From: Thauera sp. K11
GTDB lineage: Bacteria > Pseudomonadota > Gammaproteobacteria > Burkholderiales > Rhodocyclaceae
Length of the DNA: 64,000 nt
Reading direction: 5' to 3'
Assembly: GCF_002354895.1 (NCBI RefSeq)
Contig: NZ_CP023439.1
Coordinates: 2,046,001 to 2,110,000, forward strand
The translations under genes were made by a program, and so were the position numbers. Positions 19,374-27,640 of the stretch are shown in pieces. Positions within the stretch are counted from its first letter, which is position 1. The number at the start of each line of letters is the position of its first letter. The notes below the pieces were generated by a model that saw only the letters and a list, made by a program, of their open reading frames with translations, was not told the origin of the DNA and did not search any database.

Positions 19374-20738
19374 TTATGCGCCGGATGGCGACGACGATTG
19401 CGCGCAGACCGGCTTCGTTTCCGTTCCCTGGACGATCTCGCCGACCCCGCGGGTCAGCAGCGCCAGGCGCCAGGAGGTCAGGATCAGCGCCCCCCGGACG
19501 TCACCGAGCTGGTTTTCCAGTTGGGCCGATTCGCGGGCCACGTTCATGACTTCCAGCCAGGACTTGCGCCCGGTCAGGTACTGGCGATCGTAGGATTCGC
19601 GCAGCTTTTCGTTTTCCGTCACGGCCCCGGCCAGCGTCTTCTCGCGGGACCGCAGGCTCTTCAGGTTGGCGATGTCGCGCTCGATCTGCTCCCGCGTCCT
19701 GAGGCGCAGGGATTCGATCTCTTCCTTCTCCGCCTGCAGCCGCGTGTAGGCCGCGGAACGGTTGGACCACGACGACAGGCCGGCGCCGAACTCCGTCTTC
19801 AGCACCACCATGATGCGAGTGGCGTGGTCCGGGTCGCCGTCGTAATAGGCGCCGCGCTGATGTTCGAACGAGGCGACCAGGCGCGGCTTGAGCGCCGCGT
19901 CGGCCAGCCTCGCCTCCGCTTCCAGGGACTGCAGCTCGGCCTCCGCCCTGCGGATGGAGGGGCTCATGCGCAGGGCTTCCTCGCTCATGCAAAGCGGATC
20001 GAGCGCCACGTCGAGGGGATCCGTGCGCAGGCTTCGCAGGCGGTTGTCGTCGACCGGATGGCCGAGCAGGCTGTTCAGGCGGACGCGCGCCGCAACGGCC
20101 TGCGCCTGGTAGCCCGCCAGTTCGGCGTCGACCTGCTCGAGCCGGCTCAGGGCCAGGGTGCGATCGCTCAGCGGGGACAGGCCCTCGTCGACCCGGCGGC
20201 TGATCTGCTCCAGAAACATGCCGTGCGTGGCAACGCTCGCGCCCGTCGCCTTGAGCTTCAGCTCCGCGGCGAACCACTCCGCATACCCCTGGACCACGTC
20301 CAGCGCGAGCTGCTGGCGGGTCTCGTCGGTGGCGACCTGCGTACTCAGCGCACGGGCCTCGGCGTAGGCGACGCCGTTCTCCAGCCGGCCGCCGGCCCAC
20401 AGGGTCTGTTCGAGGCGGAAGACGCCGACGGGCTTCTTCCTGGCCGTCGCTGCGCTGTTGTGCCCGGCGTAGTCAACGGACACCGAGGGCGTCGGATAGT
20501 ATTGCCAGCGCGCGCTTTCCACCTGGTCGGACGCCGCCGCGCTGCGCGTCATCCCGGCCCGGACCGAGGGATGATTCGAGACGGCTTCGGAGATCAGCTC
20601 CGGCAAGCCGGATGCCTGCGCTCCGCCGACCAGGCCCGCCGCGGCAAGCCCGAGCCAGAAGCGGCGAAGGCCCGCCGCACGGCACAGACACGCTGTGCCC
20701 AATCGCCCCGGAAGGGCGTCTTCAGACGAGAGATCCAT
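19374..20738 (-). CDS. TolC-family outer-membrane channel (LapE/AggA type)
   Basis: A 454-residue outer-membrane efflux protein. A signal peptide (FWLGLAAAGLVGGAQA) follows a basic N-terminus. Two TolC-type repeats contain QTLWAGGR, QQLALDVVQGYAEWFAA, RVDEGLSPLSDRTLALSRLEQ and SYDRQYLTGRKSWLEVMNVARE. The start ATG at 20736-20738 is preceded by GGAACGGAAC; the longer open frame to 20933 has no signal peptide at its start and is not credible. TolC-type proteins form the exit duct for type I secretion, and a position just upstream of a giant RTX gene fits the LapE/AggA role of exporting RTX adhesins. The ABC transporter and membrane-fusion protein are not in the window. Confidence 0.88.
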   Translation of the reverse strand: MDLSSEDALPGRLGTACLCRAAGLRRFWLGLAAAGLVGGAQASGLPELISEAVSNHPSVRAGMTRSAAASDQVESARWQYYPTPSVSVDYAGHNSAATARKKPVGVFRLEQTLWAGGRLENGVAYAEARALSTQVATDETRQQLALDVVQGYAEWFAAELKLKATGASVATHGMFLEQISRRVDEGLSPLSDRTLALSRLEQVDAELAGYQAQAVAARVRLNSLLGHPVDDNRLRSLRTDPLDVALDPLCMSEEALRMSPSIRRAEAELQSLEAEARLADAALKPRLVASFEHQRGAYYDGDPDHATRIMVVLKTEFGAGLSSWSNRSAAYTRLQAEKEEIESLRLRTREQIERDIANLKSLRSREKTLAGAVTENEKLRESYDRQYLTGRKSWLEVMNVARESAQLENQLGDVRGALILTSWRLALLTRGVGEIVQGTETKPVCAQSSSPSGA

Positions 20739-20950
20739 GTTCCGTTCCAAGAAGAAAAATCCGGAGCGGAATCTACCGAGGCTCGTCGAAGGCGACTTTT
20801 GATCGCAGATCCAAAATCTTTGATCGTTTGCATCAAATTCGCAGCACCGGGCGTAAATCCGGCCAATTGACAAAGAAATCAGCCCTTGCAGCAAAAGTGC
20901 GCCGGTGAGAAGTACCGCACACTCGGACCACATCGTCTGGAGGTGCCACC

Positions 20951-21250
20951 ATGTACAAGCAGCATTCCGCCGTGTTCCAGAGCGCCAACGCGCTGATCCT
21001 CAAAGGCGTCATTCCGACCCCCGACGCGGTCGGAGCACTACACCCCGAACTGACGGCGGAAGAGATCGAACAGGCGCTGGCCGCGTGGTTCAGGTACGTG
21101 GGCACCCTGGGCACCGGCGCCACCCTCGTCGCGCAGGACGCGGTGACCGTGCCGAATGGGGAGGCGACGGCACCCATCTCTTCACCGCCAAGATCCAGGA
21201 TGACGTCGGGAACCTCAGCCTGTTTGGTTCGCCCAAGAGCGTCGTGGTAG
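20951..21250 (+). CDS. Chimeric small ORF joined to adhesin cassette a
   Basis: A 99-codon frame with a good ribosome-binding site (CTGGAGG, 6-7 nt before the ATG), divergent from the tolC-like gene. The first 48 residues (MYKQHSAVFQSANALILKG, ELTAEEIEQALAAWFRYV) belong to no family I can name. From GTGATLVAQDAVTV onward the sequence is the adhesin, matching the segment coded near 45.3 kb in gene d. The adhesin reading frame is then lost at a deletion near 21165. It looks like the head of another gene fused to a cassette fragment; expression is possible, function unknown. Confidence 0.45.
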   Translation: MYKQHSAVFQSANALILKGVIPTPDAVGALHPELTAEEIEQALAAWFRYVGTLGTGATLVAQDAVTVPNGEATAPISSPPRSRMTSGTSACLVRPRASW

Positions 21251-23150
21251 ATACGGGCTTGAGTACGGGCTTTGTCTCCCTGTTTGCCAGCACGGACAGC
21301 AGCGAGGTCGGTTCGGCGCAGAACATTACGGTAAACATCGAGCGGCTGGCCGCCGGCGACATCGTCAAGCTCTACATGGACGGCGTGCAGATCGGCACCA
21401 GGACAGCCGACGCCACCGACGTCACCAACGGCTACGTCACGCTCAGCGTTGGCGCAAACGCCTGGGGTGCGGATGGCGAACGCGTCCTCTCCGCCACCGC
21501 CCAGCGCGGCGCCTCGGGTACCGTCGTCAGCAGCCTGCTCGACAGGCACGTCTATGTCGCCGCAGAACAGGCCCACTGGTCGGCGGCCACCGGCTACGAC
21601 GTCGTCTGGTTCGATCCCGATGCGCTCTCTTACGCTTCCGGCGCCACGGTCGAATCCTGGACCACCTCCGTGGCCACCAGCCTCGGCACATTCACCGTCA
21701 GCCGGACGGCCAACGCGACCATCACCATGGTCGATGACCTGGTGTCGGGCCACCGCGCCGTGTCGATTGGCGGCGATGGGGGCTTTTCGCGCCAATCTCC
21801 AACGGATGGATTCGTTCGGCGGCAGAGGGGTTCACTGATTTTTCAGTGTCCAAATTTCTCGTGGATACGCCGGATGGCGGTGTCGGCAAGCGCGCCAATA
21901 CAAGCATCTTCCACCAGTTCGCAGGCAAGGTTGTCAATCAAGGCGTCTTCCTCGCTACGGCTAGAGCGACCAAAGCCGCCACGCTGGGCATGCCTAATAA
22001 TGCAACTCCGAATATCGAGAACGCATTGACGCTGAACACATGGCTCTCCCAACTAGGTAGCGTCAATTCTGCGACCGCTTCCAGCGGCTTGAACGGCGAA
22101 ATCTCTTCGTCAGTTTCTCTCGGGAGCGCTGCGAACAACGACTGGCTCAATGTTTTCGGCATTGGCGCGGCAAAAAATAACATGGGAGGTGCCGTCTACC
22201 GCGATTCAATGATTGGCTTGGTAGGCGACCAAATCTCGATCGGCGGCCAGCTCCAGCAAGCCTATCAGCAGGAGGTCTCGACCTACTTGGGCGTGAAGTA
22301 CCAGTCCAGCGGCGCGTTGGTGACGGTGCCGACGGCCGGCATTTACGATCTCACCGGCAGCGCGGTGGCCACCGTCTTGCTGGACCAAGTCGTCAGGCTG
22401 GTTTCGTCCGCCACCAACGACACCATCGTGACCGCAGGCAGCGACTACGTGAACGCCGGCGCCGGCGACGACGTCGTGCGGGTGCAAGACCTGCACTTCC
22501 GCACCCTCGACGGCGGCCAGGGCACCGACACGCTGGTGCTGGACGCGGACTACGCCGGCGCATCGAACATCGTGCTGGCCGACTTCGTCAGCAATGCACG
22601 CGGCGTGGGCAGCGGCAGCCGCAGCAACGTCGTCTCTGGATGGTCCAAGGTCAATGCCGGTGCCGCCGCGGCAGCCGACACGACGGTCGCGCCCGACGGC
22701 ACCACCACCGCCGACACCCTGACGCTGACCGACTCGACGACGGACACGGACTTCTATGGCCGCTATACCGGTCTGACCGAGGGGCAGACCTACACCTTCA
22801 GCATCTGGGTCAAGCTGGGCACGGCCACGAACTTCGATATCACCCTGGACATCTTCCGCTTCATCAGCGGCGAATCCGGCGCCGACACGGTGACCGACTT
22901 CACCAAGAGCCAGGGCGACAAGCTCGACCTCTCCGGCATCCTGCTCGGCATGGGCGCCACCGCCGACAACATCGCCGGCTTCGTCCAGCTCGCCAATGCC
23001 GGCAGCAACGCCGTGATCAAGATCGACATCGACGGCGGCGCCAACTTCGGCTCCCCCACCCAGACCATCACCCTCACCAACGCCTGGACCGCCGGCAACC
23101 TCAACGACGCCCTCACCAACCTCATCGACCAGCGCGTGCTGGTGATCTAA
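21160..23150 (+). pseudogene. Adhesin cassette a: truncated, frameshifted copy of gene d
   Basis: It carries the 3' part of the gene d type adhesin in pieces. From about 21165 it reads GGDGTHLFTAKIQDDVGNLS, then jumps from FASTDS to SEVGSAQNITVNIERLAAGD, a deletion relative to d. It continues through HVYVAAEQAHWS into its own version of the ConA-like domain (WFDPDALSYASG to QQEVSTYLGVKY, about 21575-22310), with a frameshift near 21800. It resumes conserved DTIVTAGSDYVNAGAGDD, then a segment not found in d (FYGRYTGLTEGQTYTFSIWV, a carbohydrate-binding-module-like sheet). That runs straight into the 345-bp 3' module at 22848, so all RTX nonapeptide repeats are missing. No promoter or BapA N-terminus. 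Best read as a silent donor or relic. Confidence 0.75.
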
Positions 23151-23192
23151 CCCGCCCGCCGCCGGCGCCCGGAGACAAACCCGGACGCCGGC
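22848..23192 (+). repeat. 345-bp adhesin 3' module, copy a
   Basis: From GACATCTTCCGCTTC to the end of the terminator hairpin (GCCGGCGCCCGG 23161-23172 / CCGGACGCCGGC 23181-23192, one mismatch). It encodes the last 100 residues ending LIDQRVLVI. Nearly identical to 35457-35801, 37919-38263 and 42110-42454 (inverted). Confidence 0.9.
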
Positions 23193-23373
23193 TGCGTTAG
23201 CCGGTTTGTAGCGTGAGGGCACTCATGGAATCGACGAGATACGGCTAGCAACGCCTCCTGAGCGATGTATAGAATTCGACGCACTGATGCAAAGGTGCAA
23301 CCAACCCCGCATACAGCGCCTTGAACAAGACCGGGCCGGAAGGGTCAATGCGTTTCGATAGGAAAGGATGCCC

Positions 23374-23664
23374 ATGCGACCGTCCGTAGTGCTCAACATG
23401 AAGCGAAGCGCAGTGCGCGAGGCGGCAGGCCGCTTCCGTGCTGCAAACCCGCGCGTCTTCGGTTCGGTGCTGCATGGCACCGACGAGGACGGCAGCGATC
23501 TTGATCTGCTGGTCGATGCGCTGCCCGGCGCCACGCTGTTCGACCTGGGCGGCCTGCAAGACGAACTGGAAACGCTGCTCGGCGTCCACGTCGACCTGCT
23601 CACCCCCGCCGACCTGCCGCCGAAGTTCCGGGCCAAGGTGCTCGCGGAGGCCCGGCCTGTATGA
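23374..23664 (+). CDS. mntA: MntA-type nucleotidyltransferase antitoxin, partner broken
   Basis: A 96-residue minimal nucleotidyltransferase. GS at 30-31 (VFGSVLHG) and the DxD metal site Asp42/Asp44 (GSDLDLLVD) are present. In HEPN-MNT TA pairs this enzyme AMPylates the HepT toxin and silences it. I choose the ATG at 23374, six bases after AGGAAAGG, rather than the ATG at 23368, which touches it. The next gene begins in an ATGA overlap but ends after 19 residues, so the toxin partner is gone. A close homologue with intact hepT is at 27.6-28.3 kb. Confidence 0.85.
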   Translation: MRPSVVLNMKRSAVREAAGRFRAANPRVFGSVLHGTDEDGSDLDLLVDALPGATLFDLGGLQDELETLLGVHVDLLTPADLPPKFRAKVLAEARPV

Positions 23665-23720
23665 GTCTCCGCGCGCAACTCCCTGCCATGCGCCGGGATG
23701 CTGACGACGAAGGCCGGTGA
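23661..23720 (+). pseudogene. Stub of the MntA partner gene
   Basis: An ATGA overlap with mntA, then 19 codons (MSLRAQLPAMRRDADDEGR) and a stop. The position is that of hepT, but after MSLR the text does not look like HEPN. A similar sequence (QLSAVRQDADDEDR) occurs on the plus strand near 25745-25790, after the higBA-like locus. A broken gene end joined to foreign DNA. Confidence 0.5.
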
Positions 23721-23754
23721 CACCTCATCGGTGAAGCCATGACCGGATAGGGCA

Positions 23755-24054
23755 ATGAGCAACCAACGATTTGCCAGCGTCTGGGATGCCATCGAAGACA
23801 CCCCGGAAGAAGCGGAAAACATGAAGCTGCGCTCCGTCCTGATGACAGCGCTGAAGAGCCATCTCACCCGCACCGAATTGAGCCGGGCACAAGCAGCCAA
23901 GCTCCTGGGCGTGACCCAACCGCGCGTCTCCGACCTGATGCGCGGCAAGATCAACCTGTTTGGCCTGGATGCGCTGGTGAACATGGCGACGGCCGCCGGC
24001 CTGCACATCGAAATGCGGGTATCCGAAGCCCCTTCGCGGGACCCGGCGCGATGA
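23755..24054 (+). CDS. XRE-family antitoxin (HigA2-like), 3' end recombined
   Basis: A 99-residue helix-turn-helix protein of the HigA2 addiction-antidote type: TRTELSRAQAAKLLGVTQPR VSDLMRGKINLFGLDALVNM is the HTH core (residues 38-77), and LHIEMRV near the end is typical. The usual C-terminus stops right after this strand. Here the last residues (EAPSRDPAR) are read out of frame through a parE fragment, so the gene was cut and rejoined near 24028. No Gp49/HigB-type toxin gene adjoins it; it is an orphan antitoxin. Confidence 0.75.
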   Translation: MSNQRFASVWDAIEDTPEEAENMKLRSVLMTALKSHLTRTELSRAQAAKLLGVTQPRVSDLMRGKINLFGLDALVNMATAAGLHIEMRVSEAPSRDPAR

Positions 24055-24094
24055 CGTGCGGCCCGGCTTGCGCATCACCAACTACAAGAAGCGG
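24026..24094 (+). pseudogene. parE C-terminal fragment
   Basis: In a frame overlapping the end of the XRE gene: KPLRGTRRDDVRPGLRITNY followed by KKR, the conserved C-terminal core of ParE toxins. It is cut at 24095 by the 116-bp repeat. Other pieces of a parE gene lie at 38727-38815 (N-terminus) and 40440-40549 (N-terminal and middle). Confidence 0.7.
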
Positions 24095-24095
24095 A

Positions 24096-24211
24096 GGCCC
24101 GGTAAAGTTTTCTTCGACCCTGGCGTCGGGCGCTGATTCTTGCGAATTCCGATGAAAGCCGCCACCGGATGCAAAGCCCCCACCAGTCGTTCCACTTGAT
24201 GTTTACCCGCT
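24096..24211 (+). repeat. 116-bp inverted repeat, left copy
   Basis: It matches 40317-40432 on the opposite strand with about four mismatches in 116. Near its ends it has GGTAAAG (24101-24107) and GTTTACC, so it carries short terminal inverted repeats of its own. It directly follows a parE fragment; the other copy also abuts a parE fragment. The origin could be a MITE-like element. The pair encloses about 16.1 kb including cassettes b and c. Confidence 0.85.
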
Positions 24212-24251
24212 CAGCCCAAGCTCAACGGCTTCCCGCTTTGTTTTCAATTCA

Positions 24252-24812
24252 CTATCCGGGACAAGCGGAACTCGTCGCCATGCCCGCAATCACCGCAACG
24301 GTCGTCGCCGACACGAACAGGCCCAGCAGCAGCGCGCTCCAGTAAGTGGCAGCACCTGCCAACATGGATCGATGCGAATCTTCCTGGGCTGGCCTCCCAG
24401 AGGGGCGGATCAGGCCGGTTTTGGGGTGCGACTCCCAGCCATACCCCTTCCACCCCAGCCTCTGCTCCAAGTGCCACAGGTATGCCCCGAAATCCTGAAT
24501 TCGCCGATACCACAGCCAAGACGCGAGAGTGGCGAATATCGCCAAGAATAGGGGAATGAACGCCCCCACCATTACGATCACCGCCGGCAGCTTGATGCAC
24601 GGATTGCCATTCGCTTGCAGCCCGAATCCATGGGAGAGCACCCAGGCCAATATGGCCCCTGCCACCGTGGGTACCCAAAGCGTGAGCGCATCCAACCTTC
24701 CCACGATGCCTACAACTTCAGTCCGCAGTGAATTAAATTCGGCGAGATGGAAGTCGCGTTGCGGCTTCTCTGCATCGGGCTCTCCAGATACCACATTTTG
24801 CGGGACGTTCAC
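24252..24812 (-). CDS. Hypothetical membrane protein
   Basis: 186 residues, not assigned to a family. Hydrophilic N-terminus (about 1-40), then hydrophobic segments at about 43-62 (LTLWVPTVAGAILAWVLSHG), 76-100 (LPAVIVMVGAFIPLFLAIFA) and 150-180 (YWSALLLGLFVSATTVAVIA), with a basic/aromatic loop (YRRIQDFGAYLWHLEQRLGW) between the second and third. Its start ATG overlaps the stop of a small winged-helix gene (ATGA at 24809-24812), implying translational coupling. That gene starts 3 nt after a HigA-like antitoxin. The arrangement suggests an inner-membrane effector or accessory component of the TA operon, which is inference only. Confidence 0.55.
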   Translation of the reverse strand: MNVPQNVVSGEPDAEKPQRDFHLAEFNSLRTEVVGIVGRLDALTLWVPTVAGAILAWVLSHGFGLQANGNPCIKLPAVIVMVGAFIPLFLAIFATLASWLWYRRIQDFGAYLWHLEQRLGWKGYGWESHPKTGLIRPSGRPAQEDSHRSMLAGAATYWSALLLGLFVSATTVAVIAGMATSSACPG

Positions 24813-25003
24813 GTTTCTGTGGCCTTCTTGCTATTCACACTGTTTTTTATTCTACAGCTTGCCCTTTTCCTCTGCCTCCGCAATCCCTTCCACTTGAGCC
24901 GATATACCTTACCTCCTGCCCGGAACAATCCGGCCCGAACCAGCTTCTCGATGTCCCGGACGACCGTGGTTCTGTCGAGCCCGAGATTCGCGAAGTCGCC
25001 CAT
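24809..25003 (-). CDS. Winged-helix fragment related to the Fic protein N-terminus
   Basis: 64 codons. Residues 1-36 (MGDFANLGLDRTTVVRDIEK, LVRAGLFRAGGKVYRL) match residues 25-60 of the Fic protein at 28.6 kb (DFGLDRTTIFRDIKKLVQAG). That is the recognition part of its DNA-binding head; the first helix and the whole catalytic part are missing. The tail (KWKGLRRQRKRASC) is basic and unrelated. It may be a relic or a short DNA-binding protein; the ATGA overlap with the membrane-protein gene supports translation. Confidence 0.5.
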   Translation of the reverse strand: MGDFANLGLDRTTVVRDIEKLVRAGLFRAGGKVYRLKWKGLRRQRKRASCRIKNSVNSKKATET

Positions 25004-25006
25004 GGC

Positions 25007-25330
25007 CTATGTGGCCTCGACGACCCGCACATCGAACGTTACTTTGAGCCAATCCCTGATTGCATTGAAGATGGCCGCCAGGTTGTCCATGCTGGGATTG
25101 CCCTTCGGGGAGAGCATGCGATGCAGGCTCTTGCTGGGCTTGTGCGTCAATTCGGCCAGGCTCTCGAAGCCGACTGTCGCGTTCACCAGGTCGCGGAGGA
25201 TGAGGCGGGCCGCATCCGGTTCGCCGCTGAGGAACAGCGTCGCAGCCTCATCGAGAAGCGCCTTCGCAAAATCCGGGTCGCGCTCGACACGCGCGACAAT
25301 GGTTTGCTTGAAGTCACGGGTTAACGTCAT
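25007..25330 (-). CDS. HigA-like XRE antitoxin (COG3636 type)
   Basis: A 107-residue addiction-module antidote. The N-terminus MTLTRDFKQTIVARVERDPD is typical of the group. The HTH lies around residues 55-85 (GFESLAELTHKPSKSLHRML, SPKGNPSMDNLAAI). The ATG at 25328-25330 follows GGGGAAAAGG and overlaps the toxin stop by four bases (ATGA), so the order is toxin first. The protein should neutralise the adjoining toxin and repress the shared promoter near 25681-25720. Confidence 0.85.
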   Translation of the reverse strand: MTLTRDFKQTIVARVERDPDFAKALLDEAATLFLSGEPDAARLILRDLVNATVGFESLAELTHKPSKSLHRMLSPKGNPSMDNLAAIFNAIRDWLKVTFDVRVVEAT

Positions 25331-25680
25331 GACCTTTTCCCCTTCCTGATTGCGGCGAGGACTTTCTTCCTCGCCTTGTATTCGTCGTGCAACAATACCG
25401 CCTGGTCGATCGCCCGCTGTTGCTCCTTCTTCGTGCTGCCGCCAAGCAGGATGAGCAGTCTTTCGCCATCCTGGGCCAGATAGACGCGATAGCCTGGCCC
25501 CCAATCGATGACATATTCGCCAATCCCTCGAAACCATTTGACGTTCGAGGTATTACCCAATTCAAGACGGGCCTTGGCGACCGTCACCTTGGCCGCCGCT
25601 TGCGCATCCAGCCCGTTGAACCATGCTTGATATGGATTCGTTCCGTCTTCCCGGATGTACTCTTCGAGCCTGATCTTCAT
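25327..25680 (-). CDS. RelE/HigB-like toxin (COG3657 type)
   Basis: A 117-residue addiction-module killer protein: EEYIREDGTNPYQAWFNGLD at the N-terminus, VKWFRGIGEYVIDWGPGYRV YLAQDGERLLILLGGSTKK in the core, and a basic tail (ARKKVLAAIRKGKRS). This family has the RelE fold and cuts ribosome-bound mRNA. First gene of an operon with the HigA-like antitoxin. The promoter region just upstream carries a palindrome over a TATAAG box. Confidence 0.85.
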   Translation of the reverse strand: MKIRLEEYIREDGTNPYQAWFNGLDAQAAAKVTVAKARLELGNTSNVKWFRGIGEYVIDWGPGYRVYLAQDGERLLILLGGSTKKEQQRAIDQAVLLHDEYKARKKVLAAIRKGKRS

Positions 25681-25688
25681 GGTACGAA

Positions 25689-25706
25689 GGTAACTTATAG
25701 GTTACC
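25689..25706 (-). promoter_or_regulatory. Operator/-10 region of the higBA-like operon
   Basis: GGTAACTTATAGGTTACC: arms GGTAAC and GTTACC with a 6-nt centre. On the minus strand the centre contributes TATAAG, a plausible -10 box about 10 nt upstream of the toxin start region. A repressor bound here would block transcription, as expected for TA autoregulation. Confidence 0.6.
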
Positions 25707-25833
25707 GAATGGCAAGTCCGGGCGGCACTGCCGGAGTTGCTGAAGCAACTGTCCGCCGTGCGCCAGGATGCCGATGACGAAGATCGCGACTATGGGATGG
25801 CGCCGGCCGAAGGCGCCCGGCAAGCGGATGGCC

Positions 25834-26697
25834 TCAGCCCGGAAGCGGCTCGATATGGGTCTTGAGCTGCGTGCCGGTCTGCTGCTCGACGGCGTGTTCG
25901 AGCGCATCGGCCAGGGCGTGGGCGTCTGTGACGGTCCAGTTGCCGGGAACGCGCAGTTCCACGTGGGCAAAGCGCAGGGTGCCGGCCATGCGGGTCTTGA
26001 GGTTGACGTGGCTGCAGCCTTGCGGCAGGCCGGTGCGCAGGATGGATTCGATCGCGGCGACGTCTTCGTCCGCCAGCGCACGGTCCATCAGGCCATCGAC
26101 CGAACGGCGCATCAGTTCCCAGCCTTCGCGCAGGATGTTGAGGGCGACCGCCCCGGCGACGAGCGGGTCGAGCCAGATCCAGCCGGTCGCGCTGGCAAGC
26201 CCGACGCCGGCGACCACGCCCGCGGTGGTCCATACGTCGGTCATCAGATGGCGCGCGTCGGCTTCCAGGGCGAGCGAGCGGTGCGCGCGGCCGACCTGCA
26301 GCAGCAGCCGGGCGACGTAGAAGTTGATCAGGCTGGCGGCGATGGACAAGGTCGTGCCGAGGCCCAGGTCGCCGATCGGCCGCGGATTCAGCAGGCGCTC
26401 GCCGGCCGTGAAGAGGATGACCAGCGAGGCGACGAAGATGAGCCCGCCTTCGAAGGCGGCGGAAAAGTACTCCGCCTTGCCGTGGCCGTATTGATGCTCT
26501 TCGTCGGCGGGCTGCTCGGCGTACGACACCATCCACAGCGCAAAGCCCGCGCCGGCGAGATTGACCAGGGATTCGAGCGCATCGGACAGGTAGCCGATGG
26601 AGCCGGTGAGCCACCATGCGCCGGTCTTCATTGCGATCGTCGTCAGCGCGGCGAGCAGCGAGAGCAGCAGGGCCTGGCGGGGAGTGAGGGTGCTCAT
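25834..26697 (-). CDS. Cation diffusion facilitator transporter
   Basis: A 287-residue CDF-family metal/proton antiporter. Six transmembrane segments are expected in residues 1-215. The metal site in TM2 is seen as YLSDALESLVNLAG and in TM5 as DARHLMTDVWTT, giving the His/Asp pattern of the family; HQYGHGKAEY is the conserved cytoplasmic loop. The C-terminal cytoplasmic domain (about 215-285) has HVNLKTRMAGTLRFAHVELR. It exports divalent metals such as zinc, iron or cobalt; the sequence does not settle which. The start is ATG 26695-26697; the long upstream extension of the frame is not family-like. One of the few chromosomal-type genes among the TA modules. Confidence 0.9.
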   Translation of the reverse strand: MSTLTPRQALLLSLLAALTTIAMKTGAWWLTGSIGYLSDALESLVNLAGAGFALWMVSYAEQPADEEHQYGHGKAEYFSAAFEGGLIFVASLVILFTAGERLLNPRPIGDLGLGTTLSIAASLINFYVARLLLQVGRAHRSLALEADARHLMTDVWTTAGVVAGVGLASATGWIWLDPLVAGAVALNILREGWELMRRSVDGLMDRALADEDVAAIESILRTGLPQGCSHVNLKTRMAGTLRFAHVELRVPGNWTVTDAHALADALEHAVEQQTGTQLKTHIEPLPG

Positions 26698-26992
26698 CGG
26701 GATATTCGCGTGGAGGGTCCGGATCTGATCGGCGACAGTGTACCGGGCCGCTCCGGCATGCGGAAACGGTGCGCGGTCAGGAAATGTGGGCCTTGCCGCC
26801 TGAATCGTGGCTGAATGCCGCCGGGACGGCCTGTTCATCCAGGCGCCCCGATGGCCGGCATCGAGGATGGCGCGCTCGCATCGCGGCCTGCCATGCAGGA
26901 AAAAAACCAGATATGGCGCCGGCCGCCATCCCGTCGCACAATGACCGCCCGCCCGAACCGGGAAGGGATTCAGCCTGCAGGAAGACACGCGC

Positions 26993-27445
26993 ATGCACAT
27001 CTGGGTCGACGCCGACGCCTGCCCCGGCGTCGTCAAGGACATCCTGTTCCGCGCCGCGGAACGCACCAAACGCCCGCTGACGCTGGTTGCCAACCAGTAC
27101 CTCCGCGTGCCGGCCTCTCCGCTGATCCGGATGATCCAGGTTCCCGGAGGCTTCGACGAGGCCGACAAATACATCGTCGCCCACCTGCAGGCCGGACACC
27201 TGGTCATCACCGCGGACATCCCGCTCGCCGCCCAGGTCGTCGCAAGCCACGCCCACGCGCTATCGCCCAGGGGCGAACTCTACGGAACAGAGAACATCCG
27301 CGAAGCGCTCGCCATGCGCGACTTCATGGACACCCTGCGCGGCACCGGCGTGGAAACCGGCGGGCCGCCCGCGTTCACCGCCGCGGACCGGCAAGCATTC
27401 GCAAACCAGCTCGATAGGCTGTTGCGTCGGGTGGGCGGGGGATGA
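26993..27445 (+). CDS. yaiI: UPF0178 (YaiI/YqxD, DUF188) family protein
   Basis: 150 residues, full length for the family. Conserved blocks: [64 protein letters not shown] and MDTLRGTG. The fold is PIN-like, with Asp6/Asp8 and TADIPLA near the presumed active site, but no activity has been firmly established for this family. It sits between the CDF gene (divergent) and an SDR relic, and is one of the few housekeeping-type genes in the array. Confidence 0.92.
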   Translation: MHIWVDADACPGVVKDILFRAAERTKRPLTLVANQYLRVPASPLIRMIQVPGGFDEADKYIVAHLQAGHLVITADIPLAAQVVASHAHALSPRGELYGTENIREALAMRDFMDTLRGTGVETGGPPAFTAADRQAFANQLDRLLRRVGGG

Positions 27446-27478
27446 GCGGGGGCCGTTGGCTGCTGCTCAGCCGCGCAT

Positions 27479-27640
27479 GGCAAGACGGCGATCGAAGGCT
27501 TTACCGGATCGCTGACGCTCGAACTGGCCCATTTCGGGGTGCACGTAAAACTGGTTGAACCCGGCTATTGCCCCGATACGCGCTTCACCAAGAATGGTGC
27601 CGAGCGCATGCAAGGGCTGATCACCGAACCCTACGGTCCG
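27479..27640 (+). pseudogene. Short-chain dehydrogenase/reductase fragment
   Basis: The frame reads GKTAIEGFTGSLTLELAHFG followed by VHVKLVEPGYCPDTRF, the segment of an SDR after the catalytic Tyr/Lys (the K of YxxxK is just here) up to the VEPG loop. The Rossmann N-terminal half is missing, and the sequence runs into the convergent hepT gene. A relic of a gene lost in the building of this region. Confidence 0.65.

Noticed and set aside
24096..24211. IS66-type target duplication around the 116-bp repeat
   Set aside because: The 8 bases on each side of the GTAA...TTAC ends do not match each other, so a recent IS66-like insertion is not shown.
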